From the NCBI RefSeq assembly GCF_000213055.1, contig NZ_CM001165.1, forward strand, positions 2,689,445 to 2,753,444: a DNA stretch of 64,000 nt, written 5' to 3'. The stretch comes from Streptomyces sp. Tu6071 (GTDB taxonomy: Bacteria; Actinomycetota; Actinomycetes; Streptomycetales; Streptomycetaceae). The notes under the pieces are model-generated. The model saw nothing but the letters and a program-made list of their open reading frames with translations. It did no database searches and was not told where the DNA came from. Positions 8,418 through 16,715 of this stretch are shown piece by piece. The position numbers were made by a program, and so were the translations under genes. Position 1 is the first letter of the stretch. Every line of letters starts with the position of its first letter.

Positions 8418-9650
8418 ATGTCCCTCACCACTGAGACGCTGGACGGCTCCCCCACAGCCCCCGCCTCTGGCGACCCGGGTATCTCGGTGGTGGACCTCTT
8501 CGCGGGCGCCGGAGGATTCTCCGCCGGCTTCCACGCCTACCGACCCGACGGTCCGGCGTCCTCGCCGTTCCGCACCCTCGCCGCCGTCGAGATGGACCCG
8601 GCAGCAGCCGCTACGTACGCGGCGAACTTCCCCTCCGCCAAGGTGAGCGCCATCAGGATCGAGGGGTGGGATCCCACTCCGTACGAAGGCGTTGACGTCA
8701 TCATGGGAGGGCCGCCCTGCCAGGGGTTCTCCGGCCTCAACCGCGACGACCTGAAGAAGAAACCGCCGAAGTCCGAGGACCCGCGGAACAAGTTGTGGCG
8801 CGAGTACGTACGCGCGGTGCAGGTCATCAAGCCGAAGATCTTCGTGATCGAGAACGTCGACCGTTTCCTGCGGTCACCCGAGTACGCGGCACTCTGCGCC
8901 GCCACGGAGGCCGATGGTCCGCTCGCGGACTACCACCTGACGGAAAAGGTCCTCAACGCGGCGGACTACGGCGTCCCGCAGGCGCGGCGCCGGGCCATCG
9001 TGATCGCCACCCGCAGGGATCTCGGCGAGCCCTTGCGGCACCCGATCCCGTCCCATCGTCGCGCGACGGACCAGCTGACGTTCGAGGAAGGCCGGGCCCC
9101 CTGGCTCGGCGTGTGGGACGCCGTGTTCGAGCACACCTTGCGCGTGCGGCTCAAGGAGGATCTTCCCCTCCGCACCGGCGCGCCCCTGGGCACCGACCTG
9201 CCCGGCGCGTTCAGCGGCAAGGAACTGCACATCCGCAGGAACCCCACGCCTCTGTCGCTCGCGCGCTACGCGGCCATCCCGCCGGGGGGCAACCGTTACG
9301 ACCTCACCGACAGGACGAGCGTCATCAACGGCGTTCCCGTCTATCTCTCGACCGAGAGCTGGGACAACCACACCTCGGGTTCCGGCGACGTCATGGGCAG
9401 ACTGCACAAGGACCGCCCCTCCGTCACCATCCGCACCGAGTTCTACAAACCGGAGAAGGGGCGGTACCTCCATCCCACGAAGGACCGCCCCATCACCCAC
9501 TGGGAGGCCGCGTTGATCCAAGGCTTCCCGGACACGTTCAAGTGGTACGGCTCCAAGGTGCAGATCGCCCGCCAGATCGGCAACGCCGTGCCCATCGGGC
9601 TCGGCCGCGCCCTGGCCGAGGTGATTCACCGCAAGCTCACCGCCGGCTGA
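8418..9650 (+). CDS. DNA (cytosine-5-)-methyltransferase, intact active site
   Basis: A 410-residue C5 DNA methyltransferase. Motif I is VVDLFAGAGGFSAGF (residues 24-38), motif IV GGPPCQGFSGLN with catalytic Cys101, motif VI IENVDRF (about 140), motif VIII PQARRRAI, and the C-terminal motif IX-X stretch TFKWYGSKVQIARQIGNAVP. It should protect the host by making 5-methylcytosine in the target site of the cluster, and its presence explains the Vsr gene. ATG 8418 fits the putative leaderless promoter; an in-frame ATG at 8373 is less likely. Its stop lies 6 bp from the stop of the convergent DUF6339-like gene. Confidence 0.9.
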   Translation: MSLTTETLDGSPTAPASGDPGISVVDLFAGAGGFSAGFHAYRPDGPASSPFRTLAAVEMDPAAAATYAANFPSAKVSAIRIEGWDPTPYEGVDVIMGGPPCQGFSGLNRDDLKKKPPKSEDPRNKLWREYVRAVQVIKPKIFVIENVDRFLRSPEYAALCAATEADGPLADYHLTEKVLNAADYGVPQARRRAIVIATRRDLGEPLRHPIPSHRRATDQLTFEEGRAPWLGVWDAVFEHTLRVRLKEDLPLRTGAPLGTDLPGAFSGKELHIRRNPTPLSLARYAAIPPGGNRYDLTDRTSVINGVPVYLSTESWDNHTSGSGDVMGRLHKDRPSVTIRTEFYKPEKGRYLHPTKDRPITHWEAALIQGFPDTFKWYGSKVQIARQIGNAVPIGLGRALAEVIHRKLTAG

Positions 9651-9656
9651 GCGCCG

Positions 9657-10529
9657 TCACCCCTCTCCCTCACGTTCCCTGCCGCGCACTGGCGCGCTTT
9701 CGAACAGCTCGGCGAACCAATCGGCGAGCGCTTCCGCCGAGGCCGAGGGGACGCTGCCGTCGCGCGGTCCGCGCGGCAGCGTGTCGTGGCGGACCGCGCT
9801 CTGCCCCGCGGCATCGAGCCACTCCGCGTACACCTCGGCGTCCGGCGGCTCGTCGGGCGCGAGCGCTTCGTGGACGAGCATGAAGGCCGCGTTGGCCGCC
9901 TTGGCTGCGGCGTTCATGTCGCGGCCGGTCCTGACACTGCCTCGGGTGCGCAGGCGCAGCAACGCCTGCGCGGCCGGCCGGTGCTGGATCATGCGCTGCC
10001 GGAGCACGGTGTTGAGCACGTCCTGGTCCGAGCAGGCCAGCTCGGCCGGGGCGTAGTTCTCGCCGTCACGGAAGAGTTCGGCCGCCCACCAGAGGCGCGA
10101 GAACGCTTGCGTCGCCCAGGGGCCGGTGAAGCGGGCCACCTGCCCCACCGCTCCGTCCTTGCTCCTCCAGCGCCATTGGACGTACTCGGGTGAAAGGCAC
10201 AGGGCGAGGAAGTTCCACAACCCCGAGTCGGCAGCCTCCGCCCGGGTCAGGCGCAGGGTCCAGTGCAGCCGGGGGGCGAGCCAGGCATCGCTCTCGGTGG
10301 GGCGGGTGTCGTCGAAGCGCGCCCGGGTCTCCTTCAGGAGTTCCACGACTGCTCCGGTCGTCCACCGCTCACCGTCGTCACCCACCGCCTCCGCCTGCCG
10401 GAGAAGCGCCGCGGAAGGGACCGTCTCCACACCGCGCAGCACGGACGGAGTGATCGCCCTGGCCGCGACGGCGTCGGAAAGCCTCCCCAACCGGCCGGGC
10501 TCCGGCGCCGTCATGGCTGTGGTGTTCAT
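9657..10529 (-). CDS. DUF6339-like protein, last gene of the XRE-GHKL operon
   Basis: A 290-residue, mostly helical protein that I recognise only as resembling the DUF6339 family. Notable is the aromatic stretch GLWNFLALCLSPEYVQWRW (about residues 94-112). There is no signal peptide, membrane segment or nuclease motif that I can see. ATG 10529 overlaps the stop of the upstream gene by 4 bp (ATGA), so it is translationally coupled. Function is unknown; context suggests a defence role. Confidence 0.72.
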   Translation of the reverse strand: MNTTAMTAPEPGRLGRLSDAVAARAITPSVLRGVETVPSAALLRQAEAVGDDGERWTTGAVVELLKETRARFDDTRPTESDAWLAPRLHWTLRLTRAEAADSGLWNFLALCLSPEYVQWRWRSKDGAVGQVARFTGPWATQAFSRLWWAAELFRDGENYAPAELACSDQDVLNTVLRQRMIQHRPAAQALLRLRTRGSVRTGRDMNAAAKAANAAFMLVHEALAPDEPPDAEVYAEWLDAAGQSAVRHDTLPRGPRDGSVPSASAEALADWFAELFESAPVRGREREGEG

Positions 10530-11497
10530 CGCGCACCCCTGTCGTTCGTCCGGCGCAGTGCCCGTACCGTCTCGGTCACCGTCTTCTGCGTACGGGTCCG
10601 GGTGGCGACCGCGTGCAGGAGCCGCGCGTGCAGGTCCGCCCCGTTGCCGCCCTCGCGGCGCCGCTCGACGGCCTCCCGCAGCGCGTCGTCCGGCGAAAGA
10701 TCGGGCCACAACTCGGGAAGCATGGACCTCAGCACCTCCTCGTGCCAGCCGCCCGGCCACTGCGGTCGGCCGTCCTCGTCCCGCTCCGTGCCGCAGGCGT
10801 AGAGCGCCGTGTGGAACAGTGCCTCCCACGCCTGGGCGGCGATGTGCGAGGCGAGAAGCTGCCGCACAGTGCGCTGCTCCGCCCCGGACGCCTTCTCCAT
10901 GAGCGCGCGGAACCCCTCCAGCGAGGAGTTGAGGTACAGCACCGGCTCGCCAGCCTCCGCGTCGACCGTCCACGGATCGTCGCGGAACTCCTCCAGGGCG
11001 GGCGTCTCCGTGAAGTCCTTCCACACCATTTTCAGCGTGCGTTTGCGGGTCGGTCGGGCCGAGTCGAAGTCCACCCTCCAGGGGGTCTCCGCCCGTCCCA
11101 CGAGCCGTGCGGGACCGTCTTCCAGATCTGCGGCGAACACGGCGTCCACCTGACAGTGCCCGATGTGGGCGGCGCGGTCGAGGTCCACGTCGGCCCGCCA
11201 CAGCCCGGGCGCCTCGTTCTTCGTCAGGAAGGAGTGGCGGACGTGCGTGCGCGAGTTGGTCACGATCATGAGGCAACGCACGTTCCGCCAGGGGCCGTCG
11301 GCGATCTCCTTCGGGTCGGCCGTAACCTCCATGACGAGACGGGCGGTGCGCCATCGGCGGTCGATGCCGTGCAGCGCCACGACGTTCTCCTGGTCGGAGA
11401 TGCGTGCCAGCTCCACGGGAAGGTTGTCGAGCAGGACGCGCGCCGGGCGCAACCGGACGTCGCCCACGAGCTGCGGGTAGGGGTAAAGACTCTTCAC
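10526..11497 (-). CDS. Unrecognised protein, middle gene of the XRE-GHKL operon
   Basis: A 323-residue protein of no family I recognise. The N-terminal half is rich in alternating hydrophobic and charged residues typical of beta strands (VVALHGIDRRWRTARLVMEV); the second half is helical with many Arg and Glu and a basic end. The GTG start at 11497 overlaps the stop of the XRE-GHKL gene (GTGA) and its own stop overlaps the next start (ATGA). Such tight coupling argues for a fixed stoichiometric complex of the three products. Confidence 0.72.
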   Translation of the reverse strand: MKSLYPYPQLVGDVRLRPARVLLDNLPVELARISDQENVVALHGIDRRWRTARLVMEVTADPKEIADGPWRNVRCLMIVTNSRTHVRHSFLTKNEAPGLWRADVDLDRAAHIGHCQVDAVFAADLEDGPARLVGRAETPWRVDFDSARPTRKRTLKMVWKDFTETPALEEFRDDPWTVDAEAGEPVLYLNSSLEGFRALMEKASGAEQRTVRQLLASHIAAQAWEALFHTALYACGTERDEDGRPQWPGGWHEEVLRSMLPELWPDLSPDDALREAVERRREGGNGADLHARLLHAVATRTRTQKTVTETVRALRRTNDRGAR

Positions 11498-13593
11498 GAC
11501 CGCACCACCCGGGCGGCCTGTGCACGCGGCAGTTCGACCTGAAGGCTGGAGACACGGGCGGGTACCGGATGGCTGCGCGGATCGGTCACACCCTTGAACA
11601 CAGCCGTCCTCGCCCCCGCGGTGAAGCTGAGGTGTCCATCCGCTGTGAGTTCGCAGTTCGACCCCGGTACGAGAACGCCGGCCCACGAAACGGGCGTCCT
11701 GCCACCGTCCTGGTTCACGAAGGAGGCGGTCGGAGCCAGTACCCAAGAGGCTTCGCGCTCGGGCAGGCGCACCATGACCTCGACGCGCCAGGCGCCGGCG
11801 GCGGTGACCCCGCCGGTCAGTGAACGGACGGTCGGGAACCCCGAGACCCTGACGGGCCTGCCCGCTCGCGCGGGCGCCTCCAGCACCAGGAGTTCCCTCA
11901 GCACGGCAGGCCCCTCCTCGGCGTCGTCGTCGGGGATCTCCACCCGTAGCAGGTCCCGAATCGCCTGTTCCGCCGCGGCCTTGAAGTCGAGGACGCTCTT
12001 GCGCGCGCCGCGCACATAGGTCGCGGTGAGGTCGTCGGTGCCCGTCCAGTCGTTGTGCTCCGGCGGTTCCGACGCACGGAGCAACAGCTCGGCGGCGGTG
12101 ACGTCCGGGGTGGATCTCCCGGTGGCCGCGCCCGCGAGCAGGACCGCCTGGAAGTTGGTGTGTCCCAGCGGCAGATCCCCCACGCGCTTCCGCTTCACGA
12201 CCATGCGCGTCGCCCGCATCATGGTGAGCCGATCGGCCGGCTCCTCGGCACCGGCAGCGGGTGTCACGAGCAGTACGGCCTCGTGCACGCCCGCAGGACC
12301 CGCCGCGGGATCGTCCTTGCGCCTGACCAGCTCCAGGGGCACGCGCGCCGCCACGACGTCCGTGCGCGCGGACAGGCGGGAGACGGTCTCGCCGTCGAGG
12401 AACGCTTTCACCGCACGCGACTTGGCGGGAGCGGCGGTGAAGGGGTCGACCTCCGTGCGGGGCACGACGACCTCACCGTTGCGCCATGCCTCCACGGTGG
12501 CACGCAGCAGGGCCGGGCGGTTCTCGCCCGCCACCATCGCCGCCCAGAAGTTGTCGCCCAACTCCTTCATCAGGCACGCGTGCATCTCGTCGAGTTCGGC
12601 GCTGACTCCCGAGCCGTCGTAGGCACCGACGACGAGGAAGGACGTTCCCGGCAGGTCGCTCTCGCGTTCCAGAAGCAGTTCCCTCGCCGCAGCGCTGTCG
12701 GCCCACCAGGAACGCACGGAGTCACCCCGTTCCTGGTCACGGATGCCGAACCAGGCCGGTCCCGCGTACTCCCGCTCCTCGGGGAGGGCGTGCCACGGCA
12801 GTTCGAGCCGGCCCGCCAGTCTGCGATCGGTGCGGCCGTCCTGCTGCTCCGACAGAACGCTGTTCACCAGGACCAGCCCGAACCTGCTCGCCGCCCACAG
12901 CGTCGCCTTGCCCATCCCGTAGGACCCCCCCTGGACACCGGCCTTGCCACTGTCCAGGGTCCGGCGGACAACACGGGCGAAGCGACCGTCGTCGTACTCG
13001 GGACCGGTGAGCCCGTTCGCGTTGTAGTCGTCCACGCGCAACAGGTGCAGCCGGTCTGTGCGTTCCAACTCGCCCAAGCCGTCCGCGAGTACACGGCCGG
13101 ACTTCTGCGAGCGGTCCGCCGCCGCCCGCAGGTGCGGTCGCAGCACGTCCCACCGGAGCGCGTCCAGGAAGCGCCGGAGGGGGAGGCCGCTCAGTTCGTG
13201 CAGGACGTACCGGGAAAGAACGGGCTCCTGGACCGAAAGCTGTTCGTCCAGGCTGTTCTGAGTCGCCTCCCTTGCCAGAACTCCCAGGTCGGCCGTGAAG
13301 GCGAAAGCCGCGGCGTTGCCGCCGCTCCGGCTGCCGTCGGCAGGCGCCGGCTGGAACACCCACTCCGCCTCACCGCTGCCCACCTGCGGGGCTCTGCGTT
13401 CGACGGCGTCCACCGTGGGGACCCCGAACGCCTCCGCCACCCGTTGGATCTTGTCCATACGGGGCACGGAGCGCCCCTTGGTCCAAGCGTTCACAGCGGC
13501 GGGGGTCACCTCGACCGCTTCGGCCAGTTCCCGCTGCGTCATTCCCCTCTGCGCCAGCTGATCGTTCAGCCAGTCGCCAAAACTTGTCGCCAT
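11494..13593 (-). CDS. XRE helix-turn-helix fused to a GHKL ATPase
   Basis: A 699-residue fusion. Residues 1-62 are a Cro/C1-type helix-turn-helix (MTQRELAEAVEVTPAAVNAW...SVPRMDKIQRVAEAFGV). A GHKL ATPase follows: N box LAREATQNSLDE (107-118), G1 RVDDYNANGLTG (186-197) and glycine lid GGSYGMGKATL (222-232). About 450 C-terminal residues are unassigned and look beta-rich near the end. It probably both represses its own operon and acts as an ATP-driven switch. A GGGGGAGGA stretch almost touches the ATG, an unusually short spacing. It resembles paraMORC ATPases of restriction islands but is not closely like the MORC-like ATPase at 1871. Confidence 0.82.
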   Translation of the reverse strand: MATSFGDWLNDQLAQRGMTQRELAEAVEVTPAAVNAWTKGRSVPRMDKIQRVAEAFGVPTVDAVERRAPQVGSGEAEWVFQPAPADGSRSGGNAAAFAFTADLGVLAREATQNSLDEQLSVQEPVLSRYVLHELSGLPLRRFLDALRWDVLRPHLRAAADRSQKSGRVLADGLGELERTDRLHLLRVDDYNANGLTGPEYDDGRFARVVRRTLDSGKAGVQGGSYGMGKATLWAASRFGLVLVNSVLSEQQDGRTDRRLAGRLELPWHALPEEREYAGPAWFGIRDQERGDSVRSWWADSAAARELLLERESDLPGTSFLVVGAYDGSGVSAELDEMHACLMKELGDNFWAAMVAGENRPALLRATVEAWRNGEVVVPRTEVDPFTAAPAKSRAVKAFLDGETVSRLSARTDVVAARVPLELVRRKDDPAAGPAGVHEAVLLVTPAAGAEEPADRLTMMRATRMVVKRKRVGDLPLGHTNFQAVLLAGAATGRSTPDVTAAELLLRASEPPEHNDWTGTDDLTATYVRGARKSVLDFKAAAEQAIRDLLRVEIPDDDAEEGPAVLRELLVLEAPARAGRPVRVSGFPTVRSLTGGVTAAGAWRVEVMVRLPEREASWVLAPTASFVNQDGGRTPVSWAGVLVPGSNCELTADGHLSFTAGARTAVFKGVTDPRSHPVPARVSSLQVELPRAQAARVVRS

Positions 13594-13630
13594 TCCTCCC
13601 CCAACACGACTTCCACCTGCCCACCGCCTC

Positions 13631-13651
13631 CCGGGAAGTTAATTTTCCCGG
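13631..13651. promoter_or_regulatory. Palindrome 1, candidate operator of the XRE-GHKL operon
   Basis: A perfect 7-bp inverted repeat, CCGGGAA-N7-TTCCCGG, 38 bp upstream of the XRE-GHKL start codon. Its AT-rich centre stands out in this GC-rich DNA. Its centre is 20 bp from that of palindrome 2, so both would face the same side of the helix. Confidence 0.55.
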
Positions 13652-13653
13652 CG

Positions 13654-13668
13654 CGGTAAACATTACCG
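13654..13668. promoter_or_regulatory. Palindrome 2, candidate operator overlapping a -10-like sequence
   Basis: A perfect inverted repeat CGGTAAacaTTACCG. On the minus strand it contains TAATGT, which could be the -10 box of the XRE-GHKL operon, so a bound repressor would block the polymerase. The half-site CGGTAA resembles CGGGAA of palindrome 1. Confidence 0.55.
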
Positions 13669-13924
13669 ATTCACTTTTCCGTCATAAACGGACAAGACGC
13701 CTAGCAGCTGTGCGCTATCCCCTTGCTTCACTCCAGTCAACCACAGCACACTTGTCCGGTGTTAGCCTCTGCGAGCGAGCACGGAGATCCCCTCGGGCGC
13801 CTGTCGGCACCGAGGGGCGACGGGGGGTACGGACAAAACAGAGCCAATTCCAGGCGAAACTTCCTCGACCAACGGCGAAGCATCCACCATCCACAAATGG
13901 ACTCATCTCCCGAAAGATACTGAA
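13669..13924. other. Divergent intergenic region right of the defence island
   Basis: Together with 13594-13668 this forms a 331-bp gap between the XRE-GHKL operon and the small ORF at 13925. It is less GC-rich than its surroundings. I see no further gene, tRNA, integrase remnant or attachment-site repeat, and no strong promoter for the rightward gene. Confidence 0.5.
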
Positions 13925-14131
13925 ATGTCTGTAATCGCCCATAACGATGACCAGAACCAGGGCCGCGAAGAGGGAGGCATGGTGGAGTACGCCTTCGAGG
14001 TGCCCAAGGACTGCCACGCCTCGATGCGGGTCCAGCACTCGCCGCGGGGAAGCGTCACGACGTTCGAGGCGGAGGGCCGTACCTTCCGCGTGGCCCAGCA
14101 GAACGCAGCGCCCCCCGATTCGGCCGCCTGA
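13925..14131 (+). CDS. Small hydrophilic protein of unknown function
   Basis: A 68-residue ORF with an acidic start (HNDDQNQGREEGG) and a central stretch MVEYAFEVPKDCHASMRV. No family is recognised. The start context is weak, but a strong perfect hairpin directly after the stop supports a real transcription unit. It lies alone, divergent from the XRE-GHKL operon. Confidence 0.6.
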   Translation: MSVIAHNDDQNQGREEGGMVEYAFEVPKDCHASMRVQHSPRGSVTTFEAEGRTFRVAQQNAAPPDSAA

Positions 14132-14135
14132 CACG

Positions 14136-14171
14136 ACGATGGGCGACCTCCGCAGGGAGGTCGCCCATCGT
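14136..14171 (+). terminator. Strong hairpin terminator
   Basis: A perfect 16-bp stem (14136-14151 with 14156-14171) closed by the tetraloop GCAG, placed five bases after the stop of the small ORF. No T tract follows, which is usual in Streptomyces. It could serve both neighbouring convergent genes. Confidence 0.8.
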
Positions 14172-14193
14172 TCGGGGCCGCTTGAGCAGCCGC

Positions 14194-14502
14194 TCAGCCG
14201 TTCCGCCTCCGGTCCGACAGGACCCATGCCGCCCCCGCCGTCGCCGCTGTGACGACTGCTACCGAGGGCCAGGCGCCGAGTTTTTTGGCGAGGGGGTGGG
14301 AGGCGCCGAAGGCGGTGAGGTAGGTGGCGGTGAGGGCGGTGGCGGTGCGGGGGGTGGTGGTGCGGCGCCACTGGAGGTGGGTGATCGTGCCGGCGGCGGC
14401 GAGGACCGCTCCGCCCAGGCGGCGGTTCTTGGTGAAGCGGGCCGTGGCGTAGCCGCCGAGGAGGCCGGCGGCGGCTATGGGGGCGGAGGGGAGGGTGGGC
14501 AT
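14194..14502 (-). CDS. Small membrane protein of unknown function
   Basis: A 102-residue protein with three or four hydrophobic segments (PSAPIAAAGLLGGYATARF, GGAVLAAAGTITHL, TALTATYLTAFGA, VAVVTAATAGAAWVL) and a basic C-terminal tail DRRRNG, so it should sit in the cell membrane. GGAGG lies nine bases before the ATG. No catalytic residues or family are recognised. Confidence 0.7.
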   Translation of the reverse strand: MPTLPSAPIAAAGLLGGYATARFTKNRRLGGAVLAAAGTITHLQWRRTTTPRTATALTATYLTAFGASHPLAKKLGAWPSVAVVTAATAGAAWVLSDRRRNG

Positions 14503-14788
14503 CGAGGTGACCTCCTGGGTCGGGGGGCGGATGTCTGCTTTGTTCAGTGTTCGAGATTAGCCCTGGGAGCTTCCGGCACCGAAGGGGGTGTGCGCGGGGC
14601 CGATGGCGCGCTTCCCGGGCGGGATTAATTTGCGGGATGGCATCCATAACTTGTGGCATGCAGTCATGAATTTGCGTTCCGCCGTCTTGTCGGTGGGTTC
14701 CCGGGGGTCGTACGGTCACCGGCGGAGCCCGAGCCGCCGCGCGCTCTCCCCGCAGTCCCCCACCGCCGAGCCGCATTGCGAGGAACGC

Positions 14789-16570
14789 ATGTCTGACATG
14801 CCCATGTCCGCATCAGTGCCCACGCCCGCGCCCCCGTCCGGGCCCGCTCCCGCCCCGTCCACCGGTCTGCGCCGCCGCACCTTCGTCGCGGGCACGCTCG
14901 TCGCCGGTGCCGTCACCGCCGCCGGCGGCACCGCGCGCGCCGCCGAGGACGCTCCCGCCGCCGTACCCGCCGCCTCGCCGCCCGGGGACGTCGTCGGCAA
15001 GATCACCGTCGGCTACCAGGGCTGGTTCGCCTGCTCGGGCGACGGCGCGCCCATCAACGGCTGGTGGCACTGGTCGCAGAACTGGGGGCAGCCGCCGTCC
15101 CCGAGTAACACCGCGATCGTCAGCTGGCCCGACGTGAGCGAGTACGAGCACACCTACCGCAGCGCGTATCCCGCGCTCGGCAATGGCAAGCCCGCGAATC
15201 TCTTCTCCTCGTACGACCAGCAGACCGTGGACACGCACTTCCGGTGGATGCGGGAGTACGGGATCGACACCGCCGCGCTCCAGCGCTTCAACCCCAACGG
15301 GGGCGAGGGCGCGACGCGCGACGCGATGGCGCAGAAGGTGCGGCTCGCGGCCGAGAAGCACGGGCGCAAGTTCTACATCATGTACGACGCGACCGGCTGG
15401 ACGAACATGCAGCCGGAGATGAAGGCCGACTGGGTGAACAAGATGAAGGCTTACACGGCCTCTTCGGCCTACGCCTACCAGAACGGCAAACCGGTCGTGG
15501 GCATTTGGGGCTTCGGCTTCAACGAGCCCAACAAGACGTGGTCCGCCGAGGTCTGCCTCGACGTCGTCAACTGGTTCAAGGCGCAGGGCTGTTACGTGAT
15601 GGGAGGCGTGCCGACGCACTGGCGGCGCGGCGTCGAGGACTCGCGCGCCGGGTACATGGACGTGTACCACGCGCTCGACATGCTCTCGCCGTGGATGGTG
15701 GGGCGCATCGGCTCGGTCGCCGACGCCGACAACTTCTACGCCAACGTCAACACCCCCGACCAGGCCGACTGCGATGCGAACGGCGTGGACTACCAGCCGT
15801 GCGTCCTCCCCGGGGACCTCCAGGGCGGGGCGCGGGCCCACGGGGACTTCATGTGGCGGCAGTTCTACAACATGAAGCGCATCGGGGTGCAGGGCATCTA
15901 CATCTCGATGTTCGACGAGTACAACGAGGCGAACCAGATCGCGAAGACCGCCGCGACGGCCGCCGACGTGCCCGCCGGGTCCGGGATCAAGGCGCTCGAC
16001 GAGGACGGCACGCCGTGCTCCTCGGACTACTACCTCCGGCTCACGGGCGACGGCGGGAAGCTGCTCAAGGGAGAGATCCCGCTCACCGAGAAGCGGCCCA
16101 CGCCGACCGTCGTCGGGGGCGGCGGCCACCCCGAACTCCCCACCGGTGACCTCGCCCTGCGGCGCTCCGCGACGGCGAGCGGCCAGACGCAGGGCTACGC
16201 GCCCGGCAACGCCGTGGACGGGGACGTGCGTTCGTACTGGGAGAGCCCCAACAACAGCTTCCCGCAGTGGATTCAGGTCGATCTCGGGAAGAGTCAGCCC
16301 GTGCGCAGGCTCGTGCTGTCGCTGCCGCCCGACGCGGCCTGGGCGAAGCGGACGCAGACCGTCGAGGTGCTCGGCTCCGCCGACGGCTCCGCCTTCACCT
16401 CGCTCTCCGCCCCGGCCGGTCGCGTCTTCGACCCGGCCAAGGACGCCAACAGCGTCACGATCACGCTCGCGTCGACGGCGAACGCCCGGTACGTCCGGGT
16501 GCGGTTCACGGCCAACACCGGCTGGCCCGCCGGGCAGTTGGCCGGGCTCGCGGTGTACGCGGCGAGCTGA
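14789..16570 (+). CDS. Secreted glycoside hydrolase 71/99-like protein with a discoidin domain
   Basis: A 593-residue exported protein. The N-terminus has a twin-arginine signal (LRRRTFVAGTLVAGAVTAAG, about residues 29-48) cut after an Ala-rich stretch. The catalytic part (about 65-435) begins VGKITVGYQGWFACSGDG and contains WGFGFNEP and ISMFDEYNEANQ, matching the GH71/99-like fold seen in xylosidase- or mannanase-like proteins. A C-terminal F5/8 type C (CBM32-like) domain (about 450-593) should bind sugars. Substrate is unknown; degradation of plant or fungal polysaccharide is plausible. GAGGAA precedes the ATG at 14789. Confidence 0.82.
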   Translation: MSDMPMSASVPTPAPPSGPAPAPSTGLRRRTFVAGTLVAGAVTAAGGTARAAEDAPAAVPAASPPGDVVGKITVGYQGWFACSGDGAPINGWWHWSQNWGQPPSPSNTAIVSWPDVSEYEHTYRSAYPALGNGKPANLFSSYDQQTVDTHFRWMREYGIDTAALQRFNPNGGEGATRDAMAQKVRLAAEKHGRKFYIMYDATGWTNMQPEMKADWVNKMKAYTASSAYAYQNGKPVVGIWGFGFNEPNKTWSAEVCLDVVNWFKAQGCYVMGGVPTHWRRGVEDSRAGYMDVYHALDMLSPWMVGRIGSVADADNFYANVNTPDQADCDANGVDYQPCVLPGDLQGGARAHGDFMWRQFYNMKRIGVQGIYISMFDEYNEANQIAKTAATAADVPAGSGIKALDEDGTPCSSDYYLRLTGDGGKLLKGEIPLTEKRPTPTVVGGGGHPELPTGDLALRRSATASGQTQGYAPGNAVDGDVRSYWESPNNSFPQWIQVDLGKSQPVRRLVLSLPPDAAWAKRTQTVEVLGSADGSAFTSLSAPAGRVFDPAKDANSVTITLASTANARYVRVRFTANTGWPAGQLAGLAVYAAS

Positions 16571-16627
16571 GGCGTGGGGGTACGGGGGCGGGCGGCACGG
16601 GGGCGCCGGGGCGGGCGGGGCGGACGC

Positions 16628-16674
16628 GTACGGGGCGCGGCTCCGTACCAACCGCCCGCCCCCGCGCCCCGTAC
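16628..16674. terminator. Likely bidirectional terminator between convergent genes
   Basis: A perfect 12-bp inverted repeat (16628-16639 with 16663-16674) built from GTACGGGG-type sequence, with a 23-base loop, lies between the ends of the glycosidase-like and AraC genes. Similar GTACGGG-rich inverted repeats occur in other convergent gaps of this window. Confidence 0.5.
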
Positions 16675-16715
16675 GGGCCTCCGCCCCGTACCCGCAACGC
16701 CCGCTCCCGCCCCCT

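Noticed and set aside
7385..9650. The two methyltransferase genes as a split, M.AquI-like two-subunit enzyme
   Set aside because: Each protein has its own motif I, IV region, VI, VIII and C-terminal motifs, so neither is a half enzyme; the first simply lacks the catalytic Cys.
1300..13920. The defence island as an integrated mobile element
   Set aside because: No integrase, transposase, tRNA edge or flanking direct repeat could be seen; base composition is only mildly different, mainly in the gap after 13594.
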